Assembly (NCBI GenBank): GCA_963921825.1
Contig: OY997590.1
Location: 40,007,039 to 40,071,038, forward strand
Direction of reading: 5' to 3'
Source of the DNA: Erodium maritimum
Taxonomy: Eukaryota; Streptophyta; Magnoliopsida; Geraniales; Geraniaceae
Length of the DNA stretch: 64,000 nucleotides
The position numbers and the translations under genes are program-made. Below are positions 1 to 9,505 of this stretch, one piece after another (position 1 is the stretch's first letter; every line of letters starts with the position of its first letter). A model generated the notes under the pieces. That model saw only the letters and a program-made list of their open reading frames with translations. It had not been told where the DNA came from and searched no databases.

Positions 1-443
1 AGCTTAACGCTTTGGGTCTTCCTACATCGTGATTCGAAAGAACTCGGTGGTTAGACTCCATTAGGGTCCGAATCGTTCGAAAGAAGTTAGGACTAGAGTC
101 GAGACAACTCGTTGCCTCTAAAATAAATCGACATCGCTACAATCGAACGTGTTCAATTTTATGGAATGAACTCAATGAACTTGTGCCCTTGATCTCTCTT
201 CACTTGATTTAAGATAAGAAAACTCTCTGTTAAATTCTGTATTTTCTTTCTAGTCGTTATAGGTTTATTTTCAAAACACAAAAACTCGATTTTTACCGAA
301 ACAACTTAGCTACAAACTTTAAATAGTAAGTGATTGTCTATTGCTCCTTTGAGCTCGATATTCCGGACTTCAAATCCGATTACTACTTGACGGCCGGTGC
401 ACTTTCCGTGCTCAAGTTTGCGATTAAAACCCGCAGGGCGTCA
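1..443 (+). repeat. 3' part of a 5' LTR (Athila/Tat-type gypsy)
   Basis: This is the sequence directly upstream of a tRNA-Asp primer site, so it should be the end of the 5' LTR, probably finishing at the CA at 442-443. The window opens inside the LTR. It does not visibly match the 3' LTR at 3476-4500; if the 3' LTR is cut short, its missing end would correspond to this segment. The boundary is an inference from the primer site. Confidence 0.5.
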
Positions 444-450
444 AGTTTTA

Positions 451-468
451 TGGCGCCGTTGCCGGGGA
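451..468 (+). promoter_or_regulatory. Primer binding site, tRNA-Asp type
   Basis: Eighteen bases beginning TGGCGCCGTT match the complement of the 3' end of plant tRNA-Asp, the primer typical of Athila and related Ty3/gypsy elements. It lies a few bases after the presumed LTR end and 70 bases before the gag-like frame, so it fixes the + orientation of this element. Confidence 0.85.
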
Positions 469-537
469 GAAATAGGTGACCCTTGCTATATATTTTGTGC
501 TACGTCTGTTTCATTCTTGTATATATTTTTCTTTTAG

Positions 538-1716
538 TTGATTCTTTGCATCGTAGCTTTTATGGAGAATTGGTTTCCTAATAATGGGAATTGTGATATA
601 TGTGGAGCTAATGATCATTTGTTTTACAACTGCGAGGTTCTTGTGCATTCAAATGCCTACAATCAAAATTGGGAGGACGCTTCCACTTTTGATCAAGGTT
701 ATCAATTTGAACCGCAATTGCCTAATGATGAGGAGTTAGCACTTCGTGAAGTTTGTCTTGCTTACCTTAATCAACTTGACGAGGAGGATAAGCGACGTGA
801 TGAGATGTACGAGATGATGACGCGAATGTTAAGGAAACAAGAGCAACAAACATCCATGATGAAAGAGATTTCATGTCAAATGGCCGATCTCGTGCAATTT
901 ATCAATGAGACAAACTTTGATGATCAAGAAGTCCACATTGAGGATGATCATTCCGAGCACTTATGTGACAAAACGGAGCAAGAAACTCGTGATTCAACCA
1001 TGAGTTTGGAGGTAAGTGCGGAATGTGAGGTATCAAATTCTTATCCCTCTTCTATTATGCCAAATCAATCTCCATGTAATTTTGATGTACTGAATTCTAT
1101 AGATGTAAATAATGAATGTACAGTTGTAGAAAATAGTTCACAAACTCTTGATGAGCCAAATCTTTCCATAGTATCCATAGAGTTGGCTGACAGATCGATT
1201 AGATATCCAATGGGTACTATGGAAGATGCTCTCAAGAGAGGGGTTATGTTTGAATCTCCTATTGATTTTATTTTGCTAGACATCGAGCATGATGTCGAAA
1301 TTCCATTTAGCGTGGGAGATTCATTTTTAGATTCTAGCAAATCAATTCTTTATGTTCAACCTATACCGTTGATTTATAAATTTAATGTTGAACATAAAGC
1401 TTTTGATTCATTTGCTAGTTCTCATTCCCTGTTTGTGAGCTATTATTCTATTTCGGTGGATGCTATTGACCCTTTCGGGAATATGTATTTTCCGATTCAT
1501 GGGATTCAAATCCCTCCCAAGCTATGCCAAGATGAGTTTGATCATGAATATTCTGTTAAGGCAAGCTTTATGATGTTGGCCTTGAGTTTGGAGTTTGTAC
1601 AGAACTCAAGGAAGAGGTTCATTTGCTACATTGTATTCCTTCTCCCGTCTTCACATCCACACTTAAAGAGGAGGACGCAATGGAAGTATGAGGTTCTTGG
1701 GAGGCCTCCTGATTGA
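538..1716 (+). CDS. gag-like zinc-knuckle protein of a non-autonomous gypsy element
   Basis: An open frame of 392 codons follows the primer site. Met-9 (base 562) is the likelier start because the upstream residues are hydrophobic leader-like sequence. Residues 19-32 form a C-X2-C-X4-H-X4-C zinc knuckle, as in retroviral nucleocapsids. After it come an acidic, Asp/Glu-rich stretch and a Lys/Arg/Met-rich helix near residues 85-110 that could be a coiled coil. No protease, reverse transcriptase or integrase follows before the 3' LTR, so the element depends on enzymes from relatives. The frame is open and could be expressed. The zinc knuckle near the N-terminus suggests that the capsid half of a normal Gag is missing. 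Family placement rests on the primer site and the 3' conserved motif. Confidence 0.6.
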   Translation: MILCIVAFMENWFPNNGNCDICGANDHLFYNCEVLVHSNAYNQNWEDASTFDQGYQFEPQLPNDEELALREVCLAYLNQLDEEDKRRDEMYEMMTRMLRKQEQQTSMMKEISCQMADLVQFINETNFDDQEVHIEDDHSEHLCDKTEQETRDSTMSLEVSAECEVSNSYPSSIMPNQSPCNFDVLNSIDVNNECTVVENSSQTLDEPNLSIVSIELADRSIRYPMGTMEDALKRGVMFESPIDFILLDIEHDVEIPFSVGDSFLDSSKSILYVQPIPLIYKFNVEHKAFDSFASSHSLFVSYYSISVDAIDPFGNMYFPIHGIQIPPKLCQDEFDHEYSVKASFMMLALSLEFVQNSRKRFICYIVFLLPSSHPHLKRRTQWKYEVLGRPPD

Positions 1717-3475
1717 GCCTCCTACATGTCGAGCTAAGGACATTAAACAAATGCGCTAGTTGGGAGGCACCCCAACAATGGATGGAAAGTAGGAGCGGTT
1801 TAGTCACATGCCATGGCGCCGAGCTTCTGAGAAGTTCACTCGGGCGATGAGCTTTCCATCCATCCATGCACGTTAGGACTCCCACATCGGCTTACAAGTC
1901 GAGTAGCGGTTCTTCGAGGGGCAATATCTCTTCCCTTCTTGTTTTATATTGTTTACCGCTATTATATCTCATATATGCTATCTGGGGGTGCTGAGCACCC
2001 GAATTGCTGTGCTGATAGACCATGCATATAGGATTTCTTGACTTGTATGTTGCCTGATTCTGAGTGTGGGGTGTTTATTGTTATCATCTATCGGGTGCAT
2101 GTGTAAATATGTGTTTAGAGTCGCACTGGGGACAGTGCTTAGGTTTAAAGTGTGGGGTGGGATGCTTTGCATTTATATGTTTGCATTCTATGCTGTACTT
2201 CATGCATATTTTGGGTTAATTTTTTTTTATGGTTCTTTATTTTGTGTGTGAACCTTGGATGTGCAATTTAGGCCAACATGAGCAAGCCGAGAGTAGATTT
2301 TCATCATTGAGGATTTTTTGAGGAATGTTTGGATGTTTTACTATTGGTAGTATTAACAAGCTGTATTTTGTGTTTGTGCTATATTGCTTATTGGGTTCAT
2401 GATGACTTTGTGATGCTAGATGCTATAACACGAAAAGGCGATCACACCAAATGTTAGGTGTGGTTAGGTTTCAATTCTTTTTATTGTCACCGGCCTGATT
2501 CTATCTTGATTTATGCATATAGTGGCCCTAGTTAAGGGATACTAGTCTTATTTCACTTATTGCATGTAGAGGAGGTTGAGCCCACATGCTTGTTGTTTTG
2601 GGATCGAACTATGTATTTCGGTAGATTAGAAATCTAGTCGAGTTCAAGTGGTTAGTCCCATTGTGCGTTTGTGGTACCAATTTTTCAAAATCACACACGC
2701 TGTGCACAGGAAATTGAGTATAGGTCCCGGGGAAAGGGGATCCAATAAAATCTGTGTATTAGCAAAGGCTTGAGGGGCTGCTGCGGATCGCTATGCAGAG
2801 TGAGACACTCATGTCCAGAGTTAATCATAGCGTAATAAAAGGTGAACCCCCCAGCCTATCTTAATGATCCAAAGTTTCTACACGTAATCGAAAAAACCAA
2901 GCAAAACTTTGATCTACCACTTGACTCGTAAAGAAACTAGATGGGTTTACCATTCGCGTAGTCCCAAGGCAACGTAATTGCATGACAACGCCCACTCATA
3001 AGATTTGTGAATGAGATTATGTTATGCTCTTGATTAGTCTTATGGTATGTAGAATTGAGAGAGCAAAGGGCTAAATGACAATAATTAGGCTTGAAATCTT
3101 TCTAGTTATTGCACTTCATCTTGTAATCCACTACACATACACTCTTAATCTACAACATGTAGAAATTGGTTGGTGAAAAGTATGAGAAGAATGATGCGAG
3201 ATCTTATTCCTTATGCATGCTCTAGGTCAAATTGCCGATAAAATCCAAGTGTAAGCACACACCTTCTTTGAGTCTTTAATTTTTGGTCTTTAATTTGCTT
3301 GTGTATTTGCACGGGAATTTTGGTTTAGTCGAGTCAGCATATGCATATTTACTGCTTTCAATAACCCGGAGTCGCCAAGCTCCGCCTACGGAGATAGTAT
3401 CGCGGGGTTTATCTTAGATAGTTTATATTTATTTATGTTTATTTTTCTCAGGACGAGAAAAGTCTAAGTGTGGGG
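1717..3475 (+). other. Long 3' non-coding tract of the gypsy derivative
   Basis: I see no convincing gene in these 1.76 kb. At 1761-1776 lies TGGGAGGCACCCCAAC, a near match to the TGGGAGGCAACCCA motif common downstream of gag in Athila/Tat-type plant elements. The string AGTGTGGGGTG, which resembles the polypurine tract of these elements, occurs near 2064, 2148 and 3468. The last copy directly precedes the 3' LTR and is the likely functional tract. Confidence 0.5.
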
Positions 3476-4500
3476 TGTTGATGCGGGTGCATTTTAACAC
3501 ATAAAAGAGCCACATTATATCGAGTTTTATAGGCTTTTGGTCCCGATTTTCTATCATATATGTAGGTTTAGCGTGAATAATTGTTTTAATCGGTGTGTTG
3601 GGTGTTTCGATGGATATTTAGCGTATTTTGGGTGTTTCGTGCTTTTGGACCGTAAAAAGGGTCGATTTTGTTCGCTTCGAAATATATGCATGATTGGTCT
3701 TGTTTTGTAGGTCTCGAGAAGAGGAATTTTTTGGTGCAAGAACGAGATCAATCGGAGCCCAAACGAAGCCGGAGCGAGCAAAATAGCGAAATAGGAACAA
3801 AAAGGAAGGACCCATCAGGAGCTGACACGTGGCACTGCCAGCCAACCGCCAGCCCCAGCCGCCTTCTTTCCAGCGGCCGACACCTGTCCTATGCGGGTCC
3901 CATCGCCGCCACCACATGCCCTCAGCCCACCACGTGTCCCCCGCAGCCGACACACGCCTTGCGCTCGCCACCTGTCCAAGACGGGCCCTCTTCTGTGCGC
4001 GTGGCCCAACCCAATGGCGCCACCTGGCACTCCAGCATCCCCTCTCTCTCTCTGGCACGTGTCCCAGCCGCATCTCTTTCCTTTTTCTTTCCTGGTGACA
4101 CCTGTCCTCTCAGCCCCTTCACTCCCATGTCGACACGCGTGTAGGGCTGCAATCATCTTCCTTTTATATTTTGATGCGCCGCAGCTCACGAAGGGAGCTC
4201 ATCTTCACCATTGTGTCTAACACAGAGCACGAACACTAGACACCATTTTCTGTATAGTTTTTATTTATTTTTTATATATAGAGTTTGTAAGAGAGAATAT
4301 CATATTGAATCAATAGTTGAAGATCTATATTTTTGTGGGTAGAGAATCATTTTGAGATTTATTTGGGTGTTGATTTTTTGGAGACAAACTCCATTGTTGA
4401 CTACACAAGTGAATTTCCTTTGGTGGATCTTCAAGAGCTTCAAGGAGAGGGATCGAAGAAGAGGAAGAGCAACATTAGACGACTAATTTGGTGATTGTAT
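3476..4500 (+). repeat. 3' LTR of the gypsy derivative, right end uncertain
   Basis: It starts TGTTGATGCGGG right after a purine-rich GTGTGGGG tract, as expected for a 3' LTR. A TATA-like TTTTATATT at 4162-4170 sits between a GC-rich U3 and an AT-rich R/U5. The far end is not identified: the bases at 1-443 that should end the LTR do not recur here, so it is probably cut off where the Mutator-like element begins, somewhere between 4490 and 4560. Confidence 0.55.
3824..4140. promoter_or_regulatory. G-box/E-box motif array in LTR U3
   Basis: Within about 320 bases upstream of the TATA-like site are repeated motifs of the form ACACGTG or CACCTGTCC: GACACGTGGC at 3824, CACCTGTCC at 3881, CACGTGTCC at 3931, CACCTGTCC at 3969, CACCTGGC at 4021, CACGTGTCC at 4056, CACCTGTCC at 4099 and GACACGCGTG at 4132. 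CACGTG is the core of plant G-box/ABRE sites bound by bZIP and bHLH factors. A further CACGTG at 4548 lies beyond the assigned LTR. Confidence 0.6.
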
Positions 4501-4574
4501 CTCAACTTTTGGGCCTAAGAAACGACGGCGTTTTGGACTTTGGAGGACACGTGTCTCTCACTCGCGTTGTACGG

Positions 4575-4666
4575 CCGCGCGGCTACATTGTGATCCCGCA
4601 CGGGATCAGGTATTCAATGTAGGGCGCCTCTGACAGCCGTGCGGCTGGGTATGCTTGTCGCACGGC
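4575..4666. repeat. CCGCACGG motif cluster upstream of the DUF1985 gene
   Basis: Exact 8-mers at 4596-4603 (CCGCACGG) and 4637-4644 (CCGTGCGG), with one-base variants at 4575-4582 and 4659-4666. It lies about 90-180 bases before the DUF1985 start codon. Confidence 0.7.
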
Positions 4667-4750
4667 GAGTTACACTGTTTGTTTATTTTGATATTTGCAT
4701 TTCTGTACATGTTCATGTAATGATTAATTGTAGTATTACTTGTTCAGACA

Positions 4751-7108
4751 ATGACAGCTAGTACCTCTCGGTCTGTTCCAAGTGCGACTCCCTCGGAACC
4801 ACCTCAGGATTATCCACGATTGGAAACTGAACTAACAGAAGATCAGTTCTTCCAATGTCGGCTCAGTCAGAGGTGCAACTATACAATGCTGGATACAAGG
4901 GTGAAAGACTTGAAAGATGACAAGTCGACAATTGAACTGCTCCAAGATGGTCCATTTGGGAGGTTCACTAATATCCCGAAAAAGTGGATGCACACCAACA
5001 ACCTTGCGTGGGCCCTCTTGGCTAGGAGCACGAAGTTTCCACGATCAACCGAGATGTGGTTTGTGTTCAAAGGGAGACCGATCAGGTTGACCCTCAAGGA
5101 CTTTGCGCTCATAACTGTGTTGAATTGCAGTCAACCCATCCGAGATGAAGCGGTCCAAGAACAATTCAAGTCCAGAACGTTGAATACCAAACATTTTAAA
5201 GACATTGATCGTGTGTCAACTGAGATGTTGGAGGCAAGGTTGAAGCAACTGGTGACTAATCGGGTTGATAAGCGACGGAATAAGTCAGCCCCAGATCTAG
5301 ACATTTGCAAACTGGCTCAACTTCTCTTCGTCTCAGATGCATTGGTACCGAGTGGAAAAAGAGATAAATTGGTGTCTGATAGTTGGTTCGGGTTAGCGGA
5401 TAACCTCGAGATGTTCAACAAGTACCCATGGGGGTATGTAGCCTTTGACTGGCTGAGGAGGGATTGCATGCGAGATTTAAAGGCAAAGTATGTTGCGTCC
5501 GCCACTGCAAGAGGTGGTTCAACCTGGACCATTTGTGGTTTTCTCCCCATGTTAACGGTACGTACAATAGTAATTACCGATAATTTTATTCTCCGCAAAA
5601 TAATATATAAATGAATGATGGGTTTATGAATGACTGTATGTTACATAGATATTGGCGTTCGAGTGTATGCCAAGAGTGGAAAAATTATGGGCATGCATAG
5701 CTAAAGAGTACACGGGGGAGCAGCCACGATTCTTCAAATGGTCTCCGAAGTGGTCTAAGCCGCCGTGTGCAGAAGAGGTCACCAATGCACTTGCAAAAGT
5801 TGAGGTAAAAAAAAGTTGTGTAATTGTTGAGGTATTCTGATTTAGCTAAGTTTGATGTAGCTCGGCCACAACAATGTAGTGTAATTGTTATGTCCATGCA
5901 GGTGCAGGTGGCCAACAGTGTCCTCGTCCCGACGGCAGCGGAGATGTTACTCTCGTGGATGCAAAATATCGGAAAATTACCAAAAGAGCATCCGAATTCC
6001 GACATTGATCGTCTGTCTGAATTTTTGGAGAGTGGAGGATCCATCCAGTGGGATGATGAGGGAGTGCAGCCGGAACCTGCAGCTGAGCCGGTTGCTGAAG
6101 AGCCAACCGGAGGAGTACATTTGCCTGGGAGCTCTCAACCTCCGGTGGAGGAGACAGCCGAAAGAGAAGAAGTACGGGTAGACCCCGTACGTGAAGATGT
6201 CAGAGAGTCTGCACCGGTGGATCAGTCAGTTGTCGTGGAAGAAATCCGAGCTGTTAAAGCTAAAATGGGAGAGATACGGACATGGGCTCAGGGACAATTT
6301 ACAAAGTTAAGGACTCAAATGGATGAGGTTCTTATGATACTTCGAACCAACGCCACTGTCGGTGACCGTGTCGCACAATCAGACACCGGATCTCGACAGG
6401 ATGATGGTGCACAGTCAAGGCCTCCCGGTCCAGTTGTATGCGGTTCAAGACAAATAGTGGAAGTGGAGTCTAGTGGTGCTACTGGGGAACCTGTAGACCG
6501 TGCTGCCGCATCTGGAGGAGGAAGTGAGTTTGTCCTTGCACGAGTACCGGAAGACCAGGTGGTACAGTGTGTGTTACAGGACCTGGTACAGCAAGAAGGA
6601 CCGGCAGAGGGGGCAGTGTCTGAGACTCAAGCTTTGGTACAAGCTCATCCACGGGAGCACTCTACAGGAGTGGAAGAGTCGGCAGAGCCGACAAAGTCGG
6701 GGACGAGCACACCGAGTTCCTAGTATGAACCTTCTCTTGAAGGTGCAGCAGGTGCGGTAGTTGGGGAAGAGTCAAGTGAATCCTGGATGGAAGACGTACA
6801 AGTAACTCCAACACCGCCTGTCACAGCTCCCGAGAACTCTCCTGCCCACATCATGGTACGCGTGCCAGATTGCACCACTGAGGGTCCTAGTTCAAGAAAG
6901 AGGAAGAGATTAAGCGAGGTGTCCCACGTAAAAATGGAGACGCAGATAGTGTGGAATCCGTGCGGGAAGTACAAAAGTGGTGCTAAGAAACATGCCAAGG
7001 TGTTGTTAAAATTCGTTGGGTTCGAGGATATCACGACTCCGTACGGCACAAGGGGTAAAGAATACTTCAAGACCCTCTTGAAACCTGGATCAATGGTATC
7101 CCGTGAGG
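4751..7108 (+). pseudogene. DUF1985 protein of the MULE, cut before its Ulp1/C48 protease domain
   Basis: Likely exons are 4751-5557 (donor GTACGT), 5649-5803 (donor GTAAAA) and 5902 onward (acceptor GCAG). The first exon has the DUF1985 pattern: a conserved FGRFTNIPKK-like start, MWFVFKGRPIRLTLKDFALIT, then LDICKLAQLLFVSDAL and a tryptophan-rich WGYVAFDWLRRD block; exon 2 continues with FECMPRVEKLWACIAKEY. The third exon is acidic and low in complexity with a basic KRKR patch. An in-frame TAG at 6721-6723 breaks it, and the same frame then continues to 7108. Related plant proteins go on into a C48 (Ulp1) cysteine protease, beginning near the YFKTLLKPG segment seen at the end. The catalytic His/Asp/Cys region is not found downstream. 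DUF1985 proteins of VANDAL elements are, as I recall, anti-silencing factors, so a DNA-binding role is plausible but inferred. Confidence 0.7.
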
Positions 7109-7251
7109 TTCGTATACTATATTTATTGTATAACCTTTTGTTTAACTATTCTTAAAATTTATGATTAAAAATGCATTTGTATACTAATCTGTACTTGGTT
7201 ACTGATTTTCATTGGACACGACAAATGGACGATCAGTTGTACGGCAGACGA

Positions 7252-7350
7252 AAACAAAACCCTACTCACTAAACCCTAAACCCTAATCCAAAACTCATAG
7301 GCTATAAATCCTAACCCTAACACATAGCCTATAAACCCTAACCCTTACTT
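7252..7350. repeat. Interstitial telomere-like repeats
   Basis: Six to eight imperfect copies of the plant telomere unit CCCTAAA/AACCCTA lie here in two short runs, interrupted by related words such as AAATCCTAACCC. They sit inside the MULE's non-coding DNA rather than at a chromosome end. Confidence 0.6.
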
Positions 7351-7440
7351 TTGCTTGGGTTGGTGGGTAGTAGGTAGTAACAAAATTAATGTCTTCAAAA
7401 GCATATAGGGAATACGGAACATGGTGGTTCTGTGCCTTAT

Positions 7441-7587
7441 CCGTGCGGCAGATACGGACACCCGCACGGGTGCCTCATGGGGTCGATATTAGGGTGTCTT
7501 ACCCGTGCGATCAGACATTGATGACGGATAACTTTCACTCGCGCGGGTGAGAAACCCTAATATCGAGCCCATGCGGCGCCCGTGCGG
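7441..7587. repeat. CCGCACGG motif cluster between the DUF1985 gene and small gene 1
   Basis: Exact 8-mers at 7441-7448, 7462-7469 and 7580-7587, with near matches around 7502, 7550 and 7571. Apart from this cluster and the telomere-like repeats, 7109-7651 contains nothing I recognise. Confidence 0.7.
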
Positions 7588-7651
7588 GTGTACGTACACT
7601 TCATTCATCCAATTACCATAAGTAATACACTTCAAATCAAAAATGCATACA

Positions 7652-8041
7652 CTACGCAACAAGCAGACTGTCAATGAGACTCTGTATAATTTCTTGGTTT
7701 CGAACCATCCACTGTCTGTAACCCCGGAACCAAGAAGGCTCCTCGAAAGAATCAAGAAGGTCATCCTCGTTCATCGGCGGTTGAATAAATGGGTTTTCAC
7801 CAGGAGGGAGTGGAGGACATGGTAAATTTTTCTCGCGCATGAGTGCTTCCAGTTGGTCCAAGCGCTGATTCATTTCTTCAAGTAAGCGGTAGTACTCTAT
7901 CGACCATGCTGGTTTCGGTGCTTGATAGAGCCGTTTGGGTAACCTGATTATTGTTCCGTCGGCCAACCATGTAACGTATTCTCCGGCTAGTTGTTGCCGC
8001 CTCCGTCTACGCTCCGCACGGTTAACATGGTTGGGATCCAT
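7652..8041 (-). CDS. Small MULE-internal protein 1, unknown function
   Basis: An open frame of 129 codons reads leftward from an ATG at 8041. The product starts MDPNHVNRAERRRRRQQLAG: a short acidic/polar start, then a strongly basic RRRRR run that could bind nucleic acid or direct nuclear import. A helical, Leu/Glu-rich middle (YYRLLEEMNQRLDQLEAL) with heptad-like spacing may form a coiled coil. A proline-rich segment and a Trp/Ile-rich end follow. A TATAAAT on the - strand (8207-8213 on +) lies about 165 bases upstream. It has no stop in its length and a clear internal organisation, so I judge it a real accessory gene of the element rather than noise. I do not recognise the family. Confidence 0.5.
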   Translation of the reverse strand: MDPNHVNRAERRRRRQQLAGEYVTWLADGTIIRLPKRLYQAPKPAWSIEYYRLLEEMNQRLDQLEALMREKNLPCPPLPPGENPFIQPPMNEDDLLDSFEEPSWFRGYRQWMVRNQEIIQSLIDSLLVA

Positions 8042-8206
8042 TCTGTCACAAACATATACATGCTTATACTACTAAAACAACAAACACATCTCAAAAATTA
8101 TAATGCAAGAACATTCGTGGAATACCTATCGGAGAAAACTTGCCAGATAATTGATAGGCTGGAAGTGAAGATTGTTGGAGTAAAGATAATGGCCCTCCTA
8201 AGCCCC

Positions 8207-8583
8207 ATTTATAGGCCTCGTGCTAGTAAAGAGGGTTGGAGTTGGTGGATGAGTGGGTGTGTATTCATTATCATGTCTTGGGTGGTGAGATATATTAATG
8301 GAAGACATTAATATGCAGAGTTTCGTGGATGTAGTGACTGGATAGGGATTGACAGATTTTGTACAGGAAAGTGCAGATTTTGTACATGGAGTTGTGACAT
8401 CATCGGCGGGGGACTGACATAAATGACCTGGATCCGTGCGGTCATCACCAGGAGTCGTGCGGTGGAGCCGTGCGGTCATCACCAAGAGCTGTGCCTAACC
8501 ATCTCACATTTAATGTAACCCTCTAACCACCACACCGCAATTATGGAACCAACTAACCACACTAACAACCTCGCCTATAAATA
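8207..8583. promoter_or_regulatory. Divergent promoter region between two small MULE genes
   Basis: A leftward TATAAAT (8207-8213 read on -) and a rightward TATAAATA (8576-8583) face away from each other, serving the 129-residue gene on the left and the small gene at 8651 on the right. Two exact CCGTGCGG motifs and a one-base variant lie between them at 8434-8475. Confidence 0.5.
8434..8475. repeat. CCGTGCGG motif cluster in the divergent promoter
   Basis: Exact CCGTGCGG at 8434-8441 and 8468-8475 and TCGTGCGG at 8454-8461, all in one orientation. The two exact motifs are each followed by TCATCACCA. Confidence 0.7.
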
Positions 8584-8650
8584 TGTGTGAGTGTTCACTC
8601 ACTTTTCTCACTTCATCTATCCTATTCACCTGATAATCAGAAAATTAGCA

Positions 8651-8896
8651 ATGGCTGCACACAAAAATGGTGAGATGATGTGGAGGTTCGAGAAAATCAA
8701 GACAGCTCTCCTACGGATCCTTCCGAAGGCGGTCCAACTTCGAGAGGAGGTTCGGGAGGAGGTCCGGGCGGGCGATACAACATAATGGTCAGAGGAAGAC
8801 ATGCAGAAAGCTAACAAAGTCGTGGAAGAGCTTTACAATCTTGAGTTCTACATCTTATCATTCACGGGTGATGACATGGGTCCAGCGCGTTGGTAA
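8651..8896 (+). pseudogene. Small MULE-internal protein 2, interrupted by a stop
   Basis: From the ATG at 8651 the frame reads 44 codons to a TAA at 8783-8785, then continues in the same frame for 36 more codons to a TAA ending at 8896. The first part is basic and helical (WRFEKIKTALLRILPKAVQL, then a repeated REEV); the second is also helical with an acidic end. The TATAAATA at 8576-8583 gives it a plausible promoter. The two halves read as one short protein of about 80 residues broken by one nonsense change, though the shorter product could be the natural one. Function unknown; small accessory ORFs are common in MULEs. Confidence 0.4.
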
Positions 8897-9111
8897 TCCG
8901 TTTAGGGTTTAGGTTATATGTGCCAGACTTTGTCTCGGAAACCAAGACCACATATTTTGCAATACGTGTGAGTCTTTCTTGTAATAAGTAGGGTTGGTGT
9001 TTAACGTGGAACATGTTTAACGTTTAAGCTGTTTTATTCTGATCTTTACATGACTAATTATTGATTGTTTGGGGTAAAACAGTAGCGTATAAACACCGTG
9101 TGGTGATCTGG

Positions 9112-9348
9112 CCGCACGGGTTGTTGTACTGCCGCACGGTGGATCAGAGAGCAATACTACTGGTGGTGAACTGGCCGCACGGATGGTTATAGTGCCGCAC
9201 GGGTCAATAACCATTCGTGCGGCTAGATCTTGTGCATTATTATTGCTCTCTGTTCGACCGCACGGTGACCACTGATGACCGCACGGTGGATCAGAGCAAT
9301 ACTACTGGTAGTTGTACTGCCGCATGGTGACCACTGCTGACCGCACGG
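9112..9348. repeat. Densest CCGCACGG motif cluster, 3' of the transposase gene
   Basis: Seven exact CCGCACGG copies start at 9112, 9132, 9175, 9195, 9258, 9279 and 9341, with variants at about 9215 and 9319. They lie within a longer imperfect repeat that contains GGATCAGAG and CAATACTACTGGT and occurs twice or more. This is about 160 bases beyond the 3' end of the MURA frame. Confidence 0.75.
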
Positions 9349-9505
9349 CAATATGCATTACACCCGACATGGAAATGATGAACGCACAGAACAATGCAAC
9401 CATTAACACCAAGCGATTCACATCAAACCTAAATAGTAGCATAATGAAATAAACGTAGCATACTCAGTCACCAAATAGTAGCATAATCAAATACATATAT
9501 TATCC

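Noticed and set aside
3554..4220. Five or six overlapping long frames on both strands in the GC-rich LTR
   Set aside because: They overlap in several frames, are rich in Pro/Arg/Ser/Thr as expected from GC-rich non-coding DNA, and lie in an LTR U3 region.
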